Shown here piece after piece: positions 5,992-9,186 of a DNA stretch of 9,186 nucleotides (positions are counted from its first letter, which is position 1; each line of letters opens with the position of its first letter). Under the pieces are notes generated by a model. That model searched no databases. It was not told the origin of the DNA and saw only the letters and a program-made list of their open reading frames with translations. This DNA is from Cocleimonas sp. GTDB lineage: Bacteria > Pseudomonadota > Gammaproteobacteria > Thiotrichales > Thiotrichaceae. The position numbers and the translations under genes were made by a program. Where the stretch lies: contig JAGLBQ010000065.1 of NCBI GenBank assembly GCA_023146675.1, positions 1-9,186 on the forward strand. Direction: 5' to 3'.

Positions 5992-6765
5992 ATGAGATCA
6001 TGGACATATTTCACCACTATTGTCTTATTATTAATACTAACAGGCTGCACCAGCCTCACCTCTCAAAAAAAATCAGACCCTACCAAGGGTTATTCTGCCA
6101 ATAAACTATTCCAAGATGCACAAGCCGCTTTAAAAGAACGCGATTACCCTGAAGCTATTAAAAAATATGAAGTGCTACAAGCACGCTATCCGTTAGGTCG
6201 CTTTGCACAACAGTCATTACTAGAATCTGCGTTTGCTTATTATAAGTACGATGAAGCCGATACCGCATTGGATACCATTGACCGCTATACACGCATGTAT
6301 CCCCGCAGTCCAAAAATGGATTATGCGCTTTATTTACGTGGATTAATTAACTTTAATCGTGGTGGTGGCTTGATGGATAAGATTTTTCCACGTAGTTTTT
6401 CTGATTTGGATAATGTGCGCCAAAAAGAATCGTTCCACGACTTCTCTAAATTATTAACCCGCCACCCAAAAAGTGAATATGCTAAAGATGCAAGGCATAG
6501 AATGAAATTTTTAACTAATGCGTTAGGGCAATCAGAAGTCAATATTGCCAAGTATTATATGAAGCGTAACGCTTACGTCGCTGCGTTTAATCGTGCAGAT
6601 TATACTATTCAGCACCACCAAGGAACGCCTGCGGTGATTGAAGCACTGAAAGTGAAAATCTGCGCAGCAAAAGCATTAGGCAAAAAGAAACTAGCAGCCG
6701 ATACTAAACGAGTTTTACAACTAAACTTCCCTAACATTAAAACCATCAAATGTAATTATAAATAA
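5992..6765 (+). CDS. bamD: Outer membrane protein assembly factor BamD (lipoprotein)
   Basis: Essential periplasm-facing lipoprotein of the BAM complex, which folds beta-barrel proteins into the outer membrane with BamA. The start at ATG 5992 gives a classical lipoprotein signal peptide: MRSW, a hydrophobic stretch, then the lipobox LTGC with acylated Cys19. AAGG lies 7 bases upstream. A GTG at 5950 is in frame but would add 14 polar residues before the signal peptide, so I rejected it. After Cys19 the protein has tetratricopeptide-like repeats: SANKLFQDAQAALKERDYPE, then EVLQARYPLGRFAQQSLLES, DTIDRYTRMYPRSPKMDYAL and further repeats to the end. YALYLRGLINF and FSKLLTRHPKSEYAKDA are strong family marks. 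At 257 residues it is close to E. coli BamD (245). It is divergent from rluD and followed after 4 bases by a DUF1244 gene. Confidence 0.96.
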   Translation: MRSWTYFTTIVLLLILTGCTSLTSQKKSDPTKGYSANKLFQDAQAALKERDYPEAIKKYEVLQARYPLGRFAQQSLLESAFAYYKYDEADTALDTIDRYTRMYPRSPKMDYALYLRGLINFNRGGGLMDKIFPRSFSDLDNVRQKESFHDFSKLLTRHPKSEYAKDARHRMKFLTNALGQSEVNIAKYYMKRNAYVAAFNRADYTIQHHQGTPAVIEALKVKICAAKALGKKKLAADTKRVLQLNFPNIKTIKCNYK

Positions 6766-6769
6766 ACTT

Positions 6770-7090
6770 ATGGACAAACAAACACAGATAGAAATGGAAG
6801 CAGCCGCTTTTCGTGGGCTTGTTGAGCACTTACAACGTCGTACTGATGCACAAAATATTGATATTATGAATCTGGCTGGTTTTTGCAGAAACTGCCTGAG
6901 CAAATGGTATATGAATGCGGGTAATGAGCGGGGTGAAGATATTAGCTACGCAGAAGCACAGCAATATGTTTATGGTATGACGATTGAAGAATGGAAAGAA
7001 AAACATCAAACAAAAGCAAGTGATGAGCAAATAAAGATGTTTGAAGACACCAAACCACTTCATGCGCATGTGAGTGGGCATAATAAGTAA
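6770..7090 (+). CDS. DUF1244 family protein of unknown function
   Basis: Small soluble protein of 106 residues, recognised as DUF1244 from the block NLAGFCRNCLSKWY and from YGMTIEEWKEK further on. No function is established that I can name. Visible features are an N-terminal helical segment, a CxxC pair (Cys39 and Cys42) in the conserved block, and a C-terminal HAHVSGH cluster (His98, His100, His104) that could supply metal ligands. There is no signal peptide or membrane segment, so it is probably cytoplasmic. The ATG lies 4 bases after the bamD stop with no ribosome binding site, which suggests coupling to bamD translation. The partner gene handles outer-membrane assembly, but the CxxC protein should stay in the cytoplasm, so a direct role in BAM is unlikely. 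The start agrees with the usual N-terminus of the family as I remember it. Confidence 0.88.
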   Translation: MDKQTQIEMEAAAFRGLVEHLQRRTDAQNIDIMNLAGFCRNCLSKWYMNAGNERGEDISYAEAQQYVYGMTIEEWKEKHQTKASDEQIKMFEDTKPLHAHVSGHNK

Positions 7091-7100
7091 TCCTTCTGCC

Positions 7101-7218
7101 TTAAAACAAGCAACCACAGAAGACACAGAAATATAATTCTAATTTTTCATGCTTTATTCTAATGCCCTACCTTGCTGAAAAAAGCGTTGACTCCTGCTTG
7201 TCTTGTGGTTTGCTTTAA
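7101..7218. repeat. Imperfect inverted repeat flanking the leader of the LysR gene
   Basis: The left arm (about 7101-7125, TTAAAACAAGCAACCACAGA and onward) is roughly complementary to the right arm (about 7199-7218, TTGTCTTGTGGTTTGCTTTA), with small gaps, across some 70 bases. The left arm also contains a near-tandem nine-base unit (CACAGAAGA then CACAGAAAT). The arms resemble the ends of a short non-coding insertion element, or could fold into a long hairpin. No target-site duplication is evident. It lies exactly between the DUF1244 stop and the LysR ATG. Confidence 0.3.
7136..7163 (+). repeat. Direct repeat ATTCTAAT, 20-base period, upstream of the LysR gene
   Basis: ATTCTAAT occurs at 7136-7143 and again at 7156-7163, exactly 20 bases apart, which puts both copies on the same face of the helix. 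The first copy overlaps the end of a TATAAT (7132-7137). Spacing and position would suit an operator bound by a dimer, possibly by the LysR protein itself. No T-N11-A dyad typical of LysR boxes is obvious, so this is weak. Confidence 0.28.
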
Positions 7219-8091
7219 ATGGATCTAAAAAACTACATCGCCTTTCTAGCTGTTGCGGATCAGTCTTCCTTTTCTCGCGCCGCTGAACATCTCTATATCA
7301 CCCAACCTGCTGTTAGCAAACGTATTGCCCTACTAGAACAGGATCTTGGTGCTCCATTATTTGATCGCATTGGGCATAAGGTTATTCTCAATGAGGCTGG
7401 CAAAGCACTTTACCCCATTGCACAGCGCATCAAACAAAATTTCAAACAATCACATCAGGTCATTAATGATTTAAGCGGTAATATTAGTGGACATTTATCA
7501 CTGGTAACCTCACATCATATCGGGCTGCGACGCTTACCCAACACACTCAAACAATATGCACAACAACATCCACAGGTACAGTTTGATATTGCCTTTATGG
7601 ATTCTGAAGATGCCTGTCATGAGATTGAGAAAGGTAATTATGAACTAGGCGTTGTCACCCTCCCCCTAAAACCGCAAAAAAAACTAAAACTAACCCCGCT
7701 TTGGGATGATTCATTAGTCATCACCATTGCATCCAATCATCAACTCGCAGGAAAACCAAAGGTAACATTAGACGAATTAGCACAATACAGCGCTATTCTT
7801 CCCGCCATTGGAACGTATACCCGCACCATTATAGAAGAGCCTATTATTCGTAAACAGGGAATATTAAATGTTGTTTTAGAAACAAACTATCTAGAGACCA
7901 TACGCATGATGGTTTCAATTGGATTAGGCTGGAGCGCCCTACCCCGCGCCATGCTCGGTGATGATGTGATTGAAGTACCGATTGAAGGGTTAGAAATACA
8001 CCGTGAACTAGGAATTGTTGTTCATGAAGAACGTACATTATCAAATGCGGGAAAGGCATTAGTGGAGTTATTACTAACGATGGATCAATAA
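7219..8091 (+). CDS. LysR-type transcriptional regulator, target unknown
   Basis: A 290-residue DNA-binding regulator of usual LysR length. The winged helix-turn-helix is in residues 1-60: SSFSRAAEHLYITQPAVSKR, then IALLEQDLGAPLFDRIG. The effector-binding part (about 90-290) has the periplasmic-binding-protein fold typical of the family, for example DIAFMDSEDACHEIEKGNYE and LGWSALPRAML near the end. The ligand cannot be inferred; CysB/CysL- and CbbR-like proteins are all conceivable. No ribosome binding site is seen before the ATG; a TTGACT at 7187-7192 has no good -10 downstream before the gene. There is no divergently transcribed neighbour, the common arrangement for a LysR target: the upstream genes run the same way and the downstream gene converges. 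Its regulon is therefore probably elsewhere, besides likely self-regulation. Confidence 0.9.
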   Translation: MDLKNYIAFLAVADQSSFSRAAEHLYITQPAVSKRIALLEQDLGAPLFDRIGHKVILNEAGKALYPIAQRIKQNFKQSHQVINDLSGNISGHLSLVTSHHIGLRRLPNTLKQYAQQHPQVQFDIAFMDSEDACHEIEKGNYELGVVTLPLKPQKKLKLTPLWDDSLVITIASNHQLAGKPKVTLDELAQYSAILPAIGTYTRTIIEEPIIRKQGILNVVLETNYLETIRMMVSIGLGWSALPRAMLGDDVIEVPIEGLEIHRELGIVVHEERTLSNAGKALVELLLTMDQ

Positions 8092-8111
8092 CCTGCTACT
8101 TCTAAGGCTAT

Positions 8112-8666
8112 TTACAACAACACAACAATAATCAAAACCGCACTAATAAGCATTAATATCAACACTCCCAGCAATGATAATGCCCCTAAAAACAACCAAA
8201 ATGGATTCACTAAGGCGCTGATACTAATATAAGAACCCAATAAATCATCTGCCTCACTTAAAATAGAACGTAAATTAAACAGGCTTTTTATCGAACCCAA
8301 TAATCCTATTTTTTGAGTTTTAGTCGCTTTTAGATTTTTTACCGTACTTTGTACCTCTTCTTTTGCATCATCTAACGCCTCAGAAAGAATCTCTGGTAAC
8401 GCTTTAAGCTCCTCTAATGCCCACCAAAAACGGAATAAAATTAAAGCAGGAATAAGCGTGATACTGGCAATAATAACAGCCGTTGTTAATTGATAACCTT
8501 TTAATGCAAAGCAGAAAATAAAAATCCAAACCACCATTGCAATCCCTACAAAAACAGCAAACCGAACACTGTCCGAGATACTATCAACTAAGGGAATCAT
8601 GCGTTCAAAGGTTGCTAATAAACGATCTTTTTGATCAACAAGAGATGACGGATTTTGTTTTGACAT
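8112..8666 (-). CDS. Membrane protein of unknown function with two hydrophobic hairpins
   Basis: A 184-residue protein that I do not recognise. A polar amphipathic N-terminus (1-34) is followed by two membrane helices (about 36-55 and 61-80). A charged, probably helical cytoplasmic segment follows (about 81-140, including LEELKALPEILSEALDDAKE), then a very hydrophobic C-terminal 40 residues (about 146-184) that could form one or two more helices. The protein ends LIIVVLL, with no soluble tail. The ATG has GAG about 6 bases upstream and a TATAAT (8684-8679) very close to it, so the leader would be short. It converges on the LysR gene with a 20-base gap, and is on the same strand as the YaiI gene upstream, 67 bases away. 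No catalytic motif is visible. A bacterial membrane-shaping or stress protein is conceivable but unproven. Confidence 0.72.
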   Translation of the reverse strand: MSKQNPSSLVDQKDRLLATFERMIPLVDSISDSVRFAVFVGIAMVVWIFIFCFALKGYQLTTAVIIASITLIPALILFRFWWALEELKALPEILSEALDDAKEEVQSTVKNLKATKTQKIGLLGSIKSLFNLRSILSEADDLLGSYISISALVNPFWLFLGALSLLGVLILMLISAVLIIVVLL

Positions 8667-8678
8667 AGTGGCTCAGTA

Positions 8679-8684
8679 ATTATA
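8679..8684 (-). promoter_or_regulatory. Candidate -10 element for the unknown membrane protein
   Basis: The minus strand reads TATAAT 12 bases before the ATG, so a transcript would have only a few bases of leader. No -35 is recognisable at 16-18 bases, where the small hairpin (8694-8707) lies. It is a position-based candidate only; read-through from the YaiI gene is the alternative. Confidence 0.28.
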
Positions 8685-8693
8685 GTAAGGAAT

Positions 8694-8707
8694 GCAGTTT
8701 ATACTGC
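8694..8707. repeat. Small perfect hairpin between the YaiI and membrane-protein genes
   Basis: GCAGT and ACTGC flank a four-base loop. It lies in the 67-base gap after the YaiI stop. No T-run follows on either strand, so it is not a standard intrinsic terminator. On the minus strand it covers the -35 position of the candidate promoter at 8684-8679, so an operator role is possible. Confidence 0.35.
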
Positions 8708-8733
8708 TAAAACTAACGGGGTTTAAACATAAG

Positions 8734-9186
8734 CTACGAGTTTTTAGCACACTTCACCAACAACCGATCCAACTGATTGGCAAAATTCTGCCGATCGGTC
8801 TGATTAAGCGGTGGCGGCCCTCCTGTATTCACACCGCTTGAACGCAAGGTTTCCATAAAATCACGCATATTCAAACGTGCTTTAATATTCTCTTTGCTAT
8901 ACAACTCACCACGCGGGTTAATGGCTAGAGCATCTTTTTCAATCACCTCAGATGCTAGCGGAATATCACCCGTAATCACGATATCCCCGCTTTCTACACG
9001 TTGCACAATTTCATTATCAGCCACATCAAATCCTGCTGCGACTTGAATAAATTTAATATATGCAGAAGGTGGTGTACGTATGTATTGATTTGCCACTAAC
9101 GTGACGACTATTTTAGTACGGTTAGCCACTCTAAATAGAATTTCTTTTATCACCACAGGACATGCATCAGCATCTACCCATATTTT
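8734..9186 (-). CDS. YaiI/YqxD family protein (UPF0178, DUF188), 5' end just outside the window
   Basis: Conserved cytoplasmic protein of unknown function. The frame is open to the window edge and reads KIWVDADACPVVIKEILF from its first complete codon. The family normally begins MKIWVDADACP, so only the initiator codon is missing; an internal GTG at 9156 is not the start. With it the protein would be about 151 residues, as in E. coli YaiI (152). The N-terminal DADACP, the central ADNEIVQRVESGDIVITGD, then INPRGELY and the C-terminal NTGGPPPLNQTDRQNFANQL are all family signatures. The acidic clusters and the overall pattern suggest a PIN-like metal-dependent nuclease fold, but no activity is established that I know of. 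No terminator with a T-run is seen in the 67 bases after the stop. Confidence 0.93.
   Translation of the reverse strand, partial: KIWVDADACPVVIKEILFRVANRTKIVVTLVANQYIRTPPSAYIKFIQVAAGFDVADNEIVQRVESGDIVITGDIPLASEVIEKDALAINPRGELYSKENIKARLNMRDFMETLRSSGVNTGGPPPLNQTDRQNFANQLDRLLVKCAKNS

Noticed and set aside
6830..7126. 98-codon minus-strand frame opposite the DUF1244 gene
   Set aside because: The DUF1244 frame carries a conserved family motif. The opposite frame is a low-complexity hydrophobic shadow.
7187..7192. TTGACT as the -35 of the LysR gene promoter
   Set aside because: The matching -10 position falls at 7210-7215 (TTGCTT), immediately before the ATG, and is a poor match.

Overview
The window looks like ordinary chromosome of an AT-rich gammaproteobacterium (roughly 40% G+C by eye). 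Several genes point this way: a bifunctional PBP1b with a UB2H-type region, DarP/YjgA, the EF-P paralogue EfpL (YeiP), and the divergent rluD-pgeF / bamD pair seen in many Gammaproteobacteria. The style recalls sulfur-oxidising or methylotrophic lineages (Thiotrichales, Methylophaga-like), but genus cannot be fixed from the sequence alone. I see no rRNA, tRNA, CRISPR array, transposase or phage gene.

Layout, left to right. Bases 91-2439 (minus) hold mrcB for PBP1b, followed at the extreme left edge by what may be the first codons of another minus-strand gene. Bases 2440-2967 are a long, AT-rich divergent intergenic region with promoter-like and dyad elements and a possible short ORF leading into mrcB. 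Bases 2968-4067 (plus) carry darP and efpL, a ribosome-maturation and translation-elongation pair that ends at a strong bidirectional terminator (4076-4123). Bases 4135-5861 (minus) carry rluD followed by pgeF, which overlap at TAATG. From 5992 (plus) come bamD and, 4 bases later, a DUF1244 gene, then a separate LysR-type regulator (7219-8091). The right end (minus) holds an unrecognised membrane protein (8112-8666) and a YaiI/UPF0178 gene (8734 to the edge) whose initiator codon probably lies just outside.

The genes fall into two housekeeping themes. Envelope assembly is represented by PBP1b (peptidoglycan synthesis), BamD (outer-membrane protein insertion) and PgeF (probably peptidoglycan or nucleoside hygiene). 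Ribosome function is represented by DarP (50S maturation), EfpL (relief of stalling) and RluD (23S pseudouridylation). No gene here signals a defence, secretion or biosynthetic island.

I did not find a convincing undescribed system. The items most worth a second look are the DUF1244 protein tied to bamD (a CxxC motif and a His-rich tail), the orphan four-helix-like membrane protein, the short ORF leading into a GTG-started mrcB with no visible ribosome binding site, and the repeat structures in front of the LysR gene.
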